64,000 nt of DNA from Actinomycetes bacterium (lineage in GTDB: Bacteria > Actinomycetota > Coriobacteriia > Coriobacteriales > Eggerthellaceae), in contig JAEXAI010000021.1 of assembly GCA_023394615.1 (NCBI GenBank), forward strand, positions 1 through 64,000, in the 5' to 3' direction. Made by a program: the position numbers and the translations under genes. The number at the start of each line of letters is the position of its first letter. Position 1 is the first letter of the stretch. Under the pieces are notes generated by a model. That model had not been told where the DNA came from and ran no database searches. It was given only the letters and a program-made list of their open reading frames with translations. Positions 16,801-23,789 of the stretch are shown in pieces.

Positions 16801-16936
16801 CGAGGCCACAGTAGCGGAGAGAATCTCCTATTTGGCGCAGGGGAATATCACACCCAACCCGCTGAGCAAGGAAGTATGCCGCTATTGCCCCGCCGACATC
16901 TGCAGCAAGCGGCTGAGTCCGAAAGAGGCGCGATGA
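13859..16936 (+). CDS. addB: AddB-like PD-(D/E)XK nuclease subunit
   Basis: A 1025-residue protein whose layout and partner indicate the AddB/RexB subunit of a RecBCD-like helicase-nuclease for double-strand-break end processing. The N-terminal part resembles a UvrD fold but lacks a Walker A motif. The C-terminal domain has SPSQIESYLECPYQWF, ERGTFMHKVLEEFY, the catalytic GCIDRIDVDDEGNAVIIDYK and CRYCPADIC. The cysteines in ECPYQ and CRYCPADIC are placed like the iron-sulfur cluster of AddB nucleases. Residues about 265-330 are a low-complexity Ala/Thr/Asp insertion encoded by tandem repeats. The stop overlaps the start of the next gene (ATGA), implying translational coupling. Confidence 0.85.
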   Translation: MSISTNTQPDFTSARREAFHILDESMRQGLRPWLIVGLSSVATREQRALAIAGKGFGSSVTTLDSWARELWELHGDGRTIVEDSARLMILWELLQNSDDSLLHSAGTANLLSRCAQQALPLVNDSMQSGSAQLSESEQAATKILCAYRSAIAERNLIEPSQIYHELALRSDILSLYAPVLLEIELCDLTYLQQAFLDAVGAHLVLNDMRAPSKSRRSDELSCFLQTVFRRQHDAARVVPKGSVCVAASMGPTASTYQIMDAIKDAVAKATATATDAATATDTVTAIGATTATDAVAAIGAATATDTVTAIGATAVTDAVAAADDARALEENGDARAAADGGAPAAPVAGTYKVVVASKDPVSLFNNIAAPLLGDGISCSVSATTPFACTDMGRALVDLSDLHDNANIDVLEATDFSYNQFSGMSRISTFRLDKMRRNNRLIDAEEVLCDLAGHAAEGLKGVIGLLDIRDFDGALDCLQAYAIRRFAKEPAYLQQQLRALHIARDICTQPGMESLSFSQAIELIEDAAVSIAQQSAPNPHVLITTLRESATLEPSSVNCAIICDMNAKDYPVASPDDSLTTLLEKWGARVAQDPLRELRHSFFRTVESATDSIVLQRLVNDEVADPAAPAALFEEAMDCYRASITDTADMDRALLVPKCLLAYTTTRGEQHLLENASLGALVKSTETFDFPQVGAVSDDAKPIIVAPRRYGTNVFEGMDLSPSQIESYLECPYQWFVKRRLKMETLDEGFGPMERGTFMHKVLEEFYRLFQQEVAPKVTPENRAHAEIAMRRTFKKVAAAQPTLPLGKRYAPANAWEQKQLDDMLGLLLNYLDTEEILLPGFAPARFEWIFGTTNPFHYAGCNITGCIDRIDVDDEGNAVIIDYKSSLSNDYRLFDPKNPDEKFHLPHKMQALIYARVASDLLGLRVVGSLYIKPTDGTIMGAYFDPVVGPESIPFKTKSAAEACRVPFLHTRDFEDLMDKSEATVAERISYLAQGNITPNPLSKEVCRYCPADICSKRLSPKEAR
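14650..14830 (+). repeat. in-frame tandem repeat inside addB
   Basis: Degenerate units of about 54-57 bases built from GCGACCGCGACCGATGCC and GTGACCGCGATTGGTGCC run in frame, giving ATATDTVTAIGAT-like peptides. Most AddB proteins have no such tract. It lies between the inactive helicase-like domain and the rest of the protein, probably as a flexible linker that can change length by slippage. Confidence 0.75.
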
Positions 16937-19900
16937 ATCTGGATTCTTTCACCCCTCAACAACGACAGAGCGTCACTCACCTCGACGGTCCATTGCTTAT
17001 CTGCGCCGGAGCCGGTTCGGGCAAAACCTTCACGCTGACCCAGCGCATCGCCTGGGCGTTGATGCCTGGCTCCGGCAAAGACGAGTCCGCCTATCTGGAG
17101 AGTGTTGACCAGGCGCTGGTGATTACGTTCACCAATAAAGCAGCCGGGGAGATCAAATCGCGTGTGAGAAACACGCTTCGTGCCAACGGATTGGTTGATG
17201 AAGCACTCAAAGTCGACAGCGCATGGATTTCGACCATCCATGGCATGTGCCAACGAATTTTGCGCGAACACGCTTTGGAGTTGGGGATGGACCCAGCTTT
17301 CCAAATGGCAACCGAGACCCAACAGGAAGACGCGCTCCAACAGGCTATAAGCCTTGTGGTGGGACACATGTCTTTGGCGTCGGGCGCAAAAGGCGTTGCC
17401 GAGATCACAGAGTTGGCAGATGCGGGTGTTTCAGCAGATGCGACGAGTGAAATGGATGGGCTGCAATCGCTGCTGGATGAGTATCGCACCGAAAAAGTCG
17501 AAACGATGCTTCGCCAAATCCTGACTGCCGCATCGCACCAAACTCTTGGGTTGGACGCTCTGTCTTTGGGCCCTGAACCCCCCAGCGTCGGCGCTATCAC
17601 ACGCGCGCTCATTTCAGAATGCGAGGAAGCTGCCGCACAGGCCAACGAACAGAACGCAGCCCGCATCAACGAATTGCTTGGAAAACTCTACGGGACCCTG
17701 TCCCAGAGCAACGAGAGCATGGAGGATTTCGCAGCAATCTTGAATCAGGTAGAAACTGGCAAAATGCGACAAGCCTGCTGTAAAGACCTGGTCGCACGCA
17801 TCAATCAAGCGCGCGAAGAGGCCTGCTTGGCGCTGGCTCTCCCATCGTGTGCCGATATGATGGCACTTGCCCGGCGCGTTGATGCCATCTACCACGAAAC
17901 CTTACGCGAGCAGGCGCTGGTGGATATGAGCGACCTGATTCGCCTAACCCTCAAAGCATTTACCGAGCATCCGCAATTCGCCGAAGCTTACAAATTGCGA
18001 TTTCGTTTGGTGATGGTGGACGAGTTCCAAGACACCAGCCAGATGCAGATAGACCTCATTGAGCAGCTGACCGGACAGGCGAATCATGCGCTTTGTACCG
18101 TGGGCGATTCCCAACAGAGCATCTACCGATTCCAAGGTGCGGATGTGAACGTGTACTTACAGCATAAATGCGATATGTGCTCTGAACAAGTGGGTGCGCA
18201 AAGCGTGGAGCTGCATGACAACTTCCGCAGTCACGGCGATGTGTTGGCTTTCGTGCGGGCGGTATGCGGGCAGGCCGATTATTTTGCGGAGGACTTCCTC
18301 GACCTCCAGCCCAAGCGAGACGAACAGGCCTTGGTGGATAGCGGCCGCAACTACAAGGGGAACACTGCGCGCATCGAACTCGTACTGGCTTCAGGCAAAG
18401 CATCGCAAGCCGAGCTGGTGGAAGCAGAAGCACAGCATATCGCGCAACGGTTCAAAGAGCTGGAGCGCGCAGGGCACACCGCTTCGCAGATGGTACTGCT
18501 TTTGGGCAAAACAACCCACATCGATACATTCGCCAGCGCTCTGCGTGCAGCCGGACTGCCTTGCGTGGTCGCCGGAGGATCAGGGTTTTTCGCCTTTCCG
18601 GTAGTTCTCGCTTGCCAAAGCCTGCTTCGCGCCATAGCCAACCCGCTTGATTCTGAAAGCCTCATCGATGTGCTTTCCAGCCAGGTCATGCCTGTTTCAT
18701 CTGATGACTTGCTGCAGCTTTCGACCGTTACCCGTCAAGGCGAAAGCATCGTATCGCGCCAGAATCCCGGCGAAGCGTTTCTCGATGCCACGCGAATGCC
18801 TGCCAAACGCTCTGCCCTGCTAGACCACGCCATCAACGTGCTGCAGCGGGCATGGAAGCGTATCGGAAAGATGCCGCCGAGCCGCGTTTTTTCAGATGCC
18901 GTGGCGGAAAGCGGGTGGCTGGGTCGCCTGCAACATGGTGGCGCTTCTGAGCAGGCCGATGCGGCAAACATTCTAAAATTCATCCGTCTGATAGCCGAGG
19001 CCGAGGTGAATGCAGGATACGATATGGCGCGCATCTCATCGATTATGCAAGCGTCGGCCACTCGTGCGCAGAAGCCTGGAGCGCTCTCCACAGATGGCAA
19101 TGATGCAGTGCGCATCATGACGGTACATGCTTCCAAAGGGTTGGAATTCCCAATCGTTGCCATAGCCGATTGCTATGAGGCAAAGTCATCAAAGCCCGGC
19201 AACACCGGCGACACTCTGCTTGCAAGCAGCCAGCAAGGCCGCGTATTCATATCGCTTCGACCTGCTGATTCGAAGGCTTATAAGGCCGCGACGTTTGCTG
19301 CTCGTGAGCTTTCCCCTCACAATCTAGCTGCCGCAACAACACCGGCAACATTACGTGAAAGCATAATGCACGTCAATTACGAAAGTGATTGCGCAGAACG
19401 CAGACGCCTCTTTTACGTTGCCGCCACCCGCGCAAGCGAGGCGCTCATCGTGTCGATGAGCCACAAGACCACGAAAACCGATGAGTTCGCTGGGGTGCAA
19501 AACGATATCCAACAAGCGCTTTTTCCAGAAGGCTTTCCGCAAGATTCAAGCGACGTAGCCTATGGCGGCAGCGAACCTCTGCGTTTTACGCGCATAAACG
19601 TTGCACCCGATGACGCTGCCGTCGACAACAATACTGCGAGTGCTGAAAATTGCCCAGGGGGTGATACTTCTGCGAACGCTTTCGATGTCGAGAACCACGA
19701 TTTCAACCAGCAGCCCCAAACCATTGACATCCCGCTATTGAAACCGATGGACCAATCTCGGTTTGTCATAGCCGATAATCGTGAAGGGTTTTTCTCATAC
19801 TCGTCTTTAAGTCGCGCGATAGAAGACGCGCCGGGCGACACCGCCTGTCAAAAAGAGATAAACCCGCCTCTCGTAGACCACACCATTGTCACGCCGGATG

Positions 19901-20490
19901 CAGATAAAGCCACCGATTTCGGATCTGCCTTGCATCGAGTTTGCGAGTGGATAGCCCTCCACGAAAAGCTCCCTGATGCCGCCGACATCAAGCAAGCCAC
20001 GATTCGATTCGCCTCAACCTACCGCATCGTCGACGTCAATCGCCTGTACCAGGCAGTATCAGCATGGTATGAATCTGATGTTTGCAAACAGGCTTTCGAG
20101 TTCGACCACCACCAACCAGAAGTGCCGTTCTTCCAGCGCGTTGGCAATGATGTTATGGAGGGCTCGATTGACCTGTTGTGCTGGAACGGTTCGATTGATG
20201 AATCATCCCCCGCTGATGCTCTGATTATCGACTACAAAACCGGTGGCAGCGAATTTGAGAGTCGTGAGCAGCTGCAGGCGAAACACCTTTTGCAGGCACA
20301 GTGCTATGCGGTTGCCTCGTTGAGCAGAGGATTCAGTAGCATCCATGCGGTTTTTGTACGCGTAGAGCAAAAAGATGAGGCAGACCCGACACAGCCGCAA
20401 ACCATTCGCTATGAATTTGCAGGCGACACATTGGCAACTCTGCAAAAACACGTTTCGAGCCTCAAGAAGCAGGTTTCCAACCCTGATTAG
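16933..20490 (+). CDS. addA: AddA-like UvrD/RecB helicase-nuclease
   Basis: An 1185-residue superfamily 1A helicase with a C-terminal RecB-type nuclease, the catalytic partner of the preceding AddB-like protein. Visible motifs are Walker A AGAGSGKTFTLTQR, motif Ia VITFTNKAAGEIKSR, Walker B VDEFQDTSQMQ, motif III VGDSQQSIYRFQGAD, HDNFRS, VRIMTVHASKGLEFPIV (motif V) and LFYVAATRASEALIVS (motif VI). The nuclease part shows DFGSALHRVCEWIAL, EGSIDLL and LIIDYKTGG. The complex unwinds and resects broken ends to load RecA. The ATG at 16933 overlaps the addB stop by four bases. A long open frame upstream of it is an overlap artefact. Length is close to B. subtilis AddA. Confidence 0.93.
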   Translation: MNLDSFTPQQRQSVTHLDGPLLICAGAGSGKTFTLTQRIAWALMPGSGKDESAYLESVDQALVITFTNKAAGEIKSRVRNTLRANGLVDEALKVDSAWISTIHGMCQRILREHALELGMDPAFQMATETQQEDALQQAISLVVGHMSLASGAKGVAEITELADAGVSADATSEMDGLQSLLDEYRTEKVETMLRQILTAASHQTLGLDALSLGPEPPSVGAITRALISECEEAAAQANEQNAARINELLGKLYGTLSQSNESMEDFAAILNQVETGKMRQACCKDLVARINQAREEACLALALPSCADMMALARRVDAIYHETLREQALVDMSDLIRLTLKAFTEHPQFAEAYKLRFRLVMVDEFQDTSQMQIDLIEQLTGQANHALCTVGDSQQSIYRFQGADVNVYLQHKCDMCSEQVGAQSVELHDNFRSHGDVLAFVRAVCGQADYFAEDFLDLQPKRDEQALVDSGRNYKGNTARIELVLASGKASQAELVEAEAQHIAQRFKELERAGHTASQMVLLLGKTTHIDTFASALRAAGLPCVVAGGSGFFAFPVVLACQSLLRAIANPLDSESLIDVLSSQVMPVSSDDLLQLSTVTRQGESIVSRQNPGEAFLDATRMPAKRSALLDHAINVLQRAWKRIGKMPPSRVFSDAVAESGWLGRLQHGGASEQADAANILKFIRLIAEAEVNAGYDMARISSIMQASATRAQKPGALSTDGNDAVRIMTVHASKGLEFPIVAIADCYEAKSSKPGNTGDTLLASSQQGRVFISLRPADSKAYKAATFAARELSPHNLAAATTPATLRESIMHVNYESDCAERRRLFYVAATRASEALIVSMSHKTTKTDEFAGVQNDIQQALFPEGFPQDSSDVAYGGSEPLRFTRINVAPDDAAVDNNTASAENCPGGDTSANAFDVENHDFNQQPQTIDIPLLKPMDQSRFVIADNREGFFSYSSLSRAIEDAPGDTACQKEINPPLVDHTIVTPDADKATDFGSALHRVCEWIALHEKLPDAADIKQATIRFASTYRIVDVNRLYQAVSAWYESDVCKQAFEFDHHQPEVPFFQRVGNDVMEGSIDLLCWNGSIDESSPADALIIDYKTGGSEFESREQLQAKHLLQAQCYAVASLSRGFSSIHAVFVRVEQKDEADPTQPQTIRYEFAGDTLATLQKHVSSLKKQVSNPD

Positions 20491-20659
20491 CCACCCGGGA
20501 AGCACGTTTTTTCGTCACAAGGGTACAGGGCTTTCAGGTTTCCAACAGCTTGGCAACCAACCCGTAAACCTGCTGGGGTATCCATAAGATACAAATATCA
20601 ACGTTTCGTGACACCACTTCCAAACCTGAATCAGCAGAGTAGTATTCACATTGTCCCTA

Positions 20660-20700
20660 ATGCAGCGGGGACTTCCCCTCGATACCCCTCCCCGCTGCAT
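20660..20700 (+). terminator. stem-loop after addA
   Basis: ATGCAGCGGGGA (20660-20671) pairs perfectly with TCCCCGCTGCAT (20689-20700) across a 17-base loop. It is followed by the pyrimidine-rich CCCTTTCCTTTT. This could be the addA terminator, although the T-run is interrupted. Confidence 0.45.
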
Positions 20701-20728
20701 CCCTTTCCTTTTAAAAGACAATCAGCGC

Positions 20729-20763
20729 AGTATAAAAGCCACGATTAACGTGGCTTTTATACT
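20729..20763. terminator. bidirectional terminator
   Basis: AGTATAAAAGCCACG (20729-20743), loop ATTAA, then the exact complement CGTGGCTTTTATACT (20749-20763). The stem carries A/T runs on both sides, so it can end transcription from addA and from the convergent amidohydrolase gene. Confidence 0.85.
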
Positions 20764-20837
20764 TAATGGTTTATTTCCAATACCTTGCTCTTGCCCGAGC
20801 ACCAACCAAATCATCAAGCCGAGCGGCAAGCTGTGAC

Positions 20838-21662
20838 CTAATCCTCAACTCCGTAGAACCTCGCGAAATTGTCATAGAAAAGCTTGCGGTTATCTTCAGG
20901 GGAAAGCCCGATAGCCAGCATGCGATCACGTTCGTTCACGTCTTCCCACATGGGGAAATCGGTGCCGAACATCATGCGGTCAATACCCAGGATATCTATC
21001 AGCTCCGCCATGTCTTCAGCACTGGCCCATTTCGACATGCTGCTCGTGTCATACATCACATCGGAGTCGGCCAGCGGCAGCGGACGACGTTTCCACGTAC
21101 GGCAGCAGCCGAAATGCGCAGCTTGGCATTTCAGATTGGGTACCTTTTCCAACACACGGGCCAAGCGAGCCGGATCACTGAAATCAACACGCTCGTCTCC
21201 CACATGAAACAGCATAATCAAACCAGCCTGGGCTGCACTACGATACAGCGGCAGCATGCATGGATCGTCGATGTTGAACTTTTGAAAGTCAGGATGCAAC
21301 TTGATGCCGTAAAGGCCCAAGTCTAAAATCTCTTCGCACAATGCTTCGGGGTCTTCGATGTCCTGATGCGCCGTGCCCAAGCCGACGAATTCGGGGTGCT
21401 TCGAGCACTCGCCCGCTATAAATTTGTTGATGCTCGGTACCTGAGTGACCGTTGTCGCTGCGCTGCATACCAAATAGCGCTCGCAACCGATGGTCTGACC
21501 GTGCTCGATGAGCTTTTCGCTGGTAGCTTCATATTCAGCCATTTCGGTCACGTAAAACTCGCCGATGGTCTGCGATGCTTTCTTTGCAATTTTGTCTTTG
21601 TAAATATGCGTATGGGCATCGGCAACTCTGTAAGTCAGCCCATCAGGTGTCGTGAAGCTCAT
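20838..21662 (-). CDS. amidohydrolase-family TIM-barrel protein
   Basis: A 274-residue protein of the amidohydrolase_2 (COG2159) group, metal-dependent hydrolases and decarboxylases. The N-terminal metal motif reads DAHTHIY. Further barrel-end motifs are YGIKLHPDFQKF, LFHVGD, AAHFGCCRTW and FGTDFPMWED, giving the usual His and Asp ligands. The substrate cannot be told from sequence. It stands alone, with a convergent terminator on its 3' side and about 160 bases to rsgA. The ATG at 21662 is preceded by GGAAGGACGAAT, a good ribosome-binding site. Confidence 0.85.
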   Translation of the reverse strand: MSFTTPDGLTYRVADAHTHIYKDKIAKKASQTIGEFYVTEMAEYEATSEKLIEHGQTIGCERYLVCSAATTVTQVPSINKFIAGECSKHPEFVGLGTAHQDIEDPEALCEEILDLGLYGIKLHPDFQKFNIDDPCMLPLYRSAAQAGLIMLFHVGDERVDFSDPARLARVLEKVPNLKCQAAHFGCCRTWKRRPLPLADSDVMYDTSSMSKWASAEDMAELIDILGIDRMMFGTDFPMWEDVNERDRMLAIGLSPEDNRKLFYDNFARFYGVED

Positions 21663-21823
21663 ATTCGTCCTTCCGAATTGTACTGTTAAACAAATGTATC
21701 ACTGCGACAATGAGTACGTCGGACAAATGCTCCGCCCGTGCAAAAAACCCATTGCGCACGTCGAATTGCACGTGAGATGCTGGCGCTAGCAGGGGGCTGT
21801 GGTGAGTGAGCCTGAAGCCCACA

Positions 21824-22795
21824 TCAGGAACGGCGGCGTGGGTGCCCGGTTCTGGTGCGTAAGCGTTGCGCTTCGACGTTCCTCTGGTCTTGGGCACCGC
21901 TTTCGTCCATCAAGCGCTGGTACGATTCCAAACGCTCGGCACGCAGTTCACCTTTTTGGATCGCTTCTAATACCGCACAGCCTGGCTCGTTTTTATGAGA
22001 GCAGTCCCGAAAACGGCACTCTTCGGACAAAGCAACAATGTCGGGAAATGCAGCCTCGATACCGCCTTGCGACTCCCACAAACCCAAGCCGCGGACACCG
22101 GGCATATCCACCACGATGCCGCCACCTTCAATGGGCACCATTTCACGGCTGACGGTGGTGTGTCGGCCCTTGCCGTCGCTTTCGCGTACTGGAGTGGTTT
22201 GCTGCACATGGCCACCAGCCAACAGGTTCACCAAGCTCGACTTTCCCACGCCAGAGCGTCCAATCAGCACCGCTACACTGCCAGAGGGAATGAACGTGCG
22301 CAATTGTTCGGCACCCGCAGCTTCTTCTGCTGACACCACAACCACGGGCACATCGCTCGACACAATCGAGCGCACCTGATCCGCCTGCTTTCCAGCAAGG
22401 TCCTCACCAGCCAAATCAGCTTTCGTCAGGGCGACTACCACACGTGCCCCTGTTTCAAACGCCAACACCAGCTCGCGTTCCAGCCGTCTGATATTCAAAT
22501 CAGCCAAAGGGTGGGCTATGATTACGGTGTCGAAATTCGCAGCCATTACCTGCGGCAGGGCGCGCTCGGCCGGATCCTTGCGCACCAATTTATTTCGTCT
22601 GGGCAGAATCCGAGCAATCTGAGCCATGTCGGCGTTATCGCCCATCTCTATTTCTACCTCATCACCCACAACCGCACGTTGCTTCGCGCCTTTCACCAAT
22701 GCTGTCGCATGCTTACAGCGGTATTCCTTGCCAGAATCGTCACGAACCAGAGGAAACCCCCTGTCCAGCTTCACGACTTTCCCCCGACAATGCAC
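21824..22795 (-). CDS. rsgA: ribosome biogenesis GTPase RsgA
   Basis: A 323-residue circularly permuted GTPase that checks maturation of the 30S subunit. Domain order is an OB-fold (GKVVKLDRGFPLV and following), the permuted GTPase with G4 TKAD, G1 GRSGVGKSSLVNLL and G3 DMPGVRGLGL, then a zinc knuckle CRFRDCSHKNEPGC. The open frame continues upstream, but a GTG at 22795 is chosen. It shares one base with the stop of the preceding gene (TAGTG), has GAAAGG 8 bases upstream, and starts exactly at the OB-fold. This implies translational coupling with the upstream secreted OB-like protein. Confidence 0.92.
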   Translation of the reverse strand: MHCRGKVVKLDRGFPLVRDDSGKEYRCKHATALVKGAKQRAVVGDEVEIEMGDNADMAQIARILPRRNKLVRKDPAERALPQVMAANFDTVIIAHPLADLNIRRLERELVLAFETGARVVVALTKADLAGEDLAGKQADQVRSIVSSDVPVVVVSAEEAAGAEQLRTFIPSGSVAVLIGRSGVGKSSLVNLLAGGHVQQTTPVRESDGKGRHTTVSREMVPIEGGGIVVDMPGVRGLGLWESQGGIEAAFPDIVALSEECRFRDCSHKNEPGCAVLEAIQKGELRAERLESYQRLMDESGAQDQRNVEAQRLRTRTGHPRRRS

Positions 22796-23445
22796 TAGCG
22801 TTGCCTTTCGCGAAGGAAATGGAACGCCGCGGCCATCGCAATACCTGCGATACAAATCAGAATGCCTGGCATAAAAGACCATATGTCGAATACTTCCGGA
22901 TAGGTTTTCCCGCGTTCAACCATACTCACCGTGTCCGCATGGATGTCGGTTACACCGCCATGTTCGCCGCAGCTGAGATGAAACGTGCCTTTCACCCGCA
23001 GGATTGTGCCCGTACTATCGTAGGCACCGTACGTGTCTATAAGGCTCAGATAAGATTGGTCCACCAGCACAGACATGGTGCCGCTTTTATCTTTGTCGGT
23101 ACTGTCGAGGGTTATCCAATACAGGCCTTCGTTGTTTTCCGATTTCAGGCTGTCACCCACAGCCTCCCCTGTCACCTGCACGGTTTTATTCTGGTATGAA
23201 GCGTCGGCGTTGCTCAGATCGTAGATGGTTGTATCAAACAGAAAAGAGCTATCCGGGACCTGCTCGGTGTTCACCACGTTGTCGCTACCCAAATCATCAG
23301 CGCGCGCGAGGTCGGGAGCAAAAAGCAGGCACAGTGCCAGCATGACGGTAATTGCGAGAACGAAAGCAGCCGACATGTCTCGCACGAACGGAAAGGCGAT
23401 GGAAAGCGCTGCGTATGATTTGTTTTGTTTTGGGTTTTCTCTCAC
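22795..23445 (-). CDS. membrane-anchored OB-fold-like protein
   Basis: About 216 residues, not recognised. After a basic N-terminal stretch a hydrophobic helix ending in LARADD forms a signal peptide or anchor. The extracytoplasmic part (YQNKTVQVTGEAVGD, GLYWITLDS, GTMSVLVD, TGTILRVKGTFHLSCGEHGGVTDIHADTV) has the strand pattern of a small OB-fold such as those in tRNA_anti/CcmE-like proteins. A C-terminal membrane helix (FMPGILICIAGIAMAAAFHFL) and a basic tail follow. The GTG at 23445 is preferred because it supplies positive charges before the hydrophobic segment and follows the upstream small gene by 7 bases. An ATG at 23376 is the alternative. It is coupled to rsgA at its 3' end. Confidence 0.6.
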   Translation of the reverse strand: MRENPKQNKSYAALSIAFPFVRDMSAAFVLAITVMLALCLLFAPDLARADDLGSDNVVNTEQVPDSSFLFDTTIYDLSNADASYQNKTVQVTGEAVGDSLKSENNEGLYWITLDSTDKDKSGTMSVLVDQSYLSLIDTYGAYDSTGTILRVKGTFHLSCGEHGGVTDIHADTVSMVERGKTYPEVFDIWSFMPGILICIAGIAMAAAFHFLRERQR

Positions 23446-23452
23446 AAGCTGG

Positions 23453-23590
23453 CTACCCCACAAGAAAACGTACGAGCACGACAAGGATAACGGCCAGAAC
23501 AAGAAAACAATTCAGGGAAAGCAGAATGAAACAGACTCCGATTATCGCAGTCCGCACGTCATCCGTCTTATTTTCCCACGATTTATTCAT
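23453..23590 (-). CDS. small single-span membrane protein
   Basis: A 45-residue open frame beginning MNKSWENKTDDVRTAI, with one long hydrophobic helix (about residues 15-42) and a C-terminal RFLVG. Its stop lies 7 bases before the GTG of the OB-fold-like gene, and both are followed by rsgA on the same strand. That spacing and the clean hydrophilic-helix layout are the evidence for coding. The ribosome-binding site is weak. No function can be assigned. Confidence 0.45.
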   Translation of the reverse strand: MNKSWENKTDDVRTAIIGVCFILLSLNCFLVLAVILVVLVRFLVG

Positions 23591-23725
23591 GGCGCTATTC
23601 TAGTACAGATAACCCTCTAAAGCTGCAAAATCGTTCATTATCGCAAAACTTCGCCGCTATATGCGGAAGAACCGCCGCGAAACCCACGGGCATAAGACGT
23701 CGTCGGCGGGTGGCTTAACGCAAAA

Positions 23726-23770
23726 CGGGCGCGGAACGAATCCCACACCCGTTTGCACTCGCCGCGAAGC
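23726..23770 (-). terminator. possible clpB terminator
   Basis: Downstream of clpB on the minus strand CAAACGGGTGTGG can pair with CCGCGCCCGTTTTG (with G-U pairs and one bulge) around a loop of about 8 bases, followed by CGTT. The U-run is poor, so this is tentative. Confidence 0.3.
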
Positions 23771-23789
23771 GGTCATAGCATTTCGGCGC

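Larger units (their letters stand above)
20491..20837. other. intergenic region between addA and amidohydrolase
   Basis: The gap separates two convergent genes. Two stem-loops are present: a 12-bp stem at 20660-20700 and a perfect 15-bp stem at 20729-20763. No gene or promoter stands out. Confidence 0.6.
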
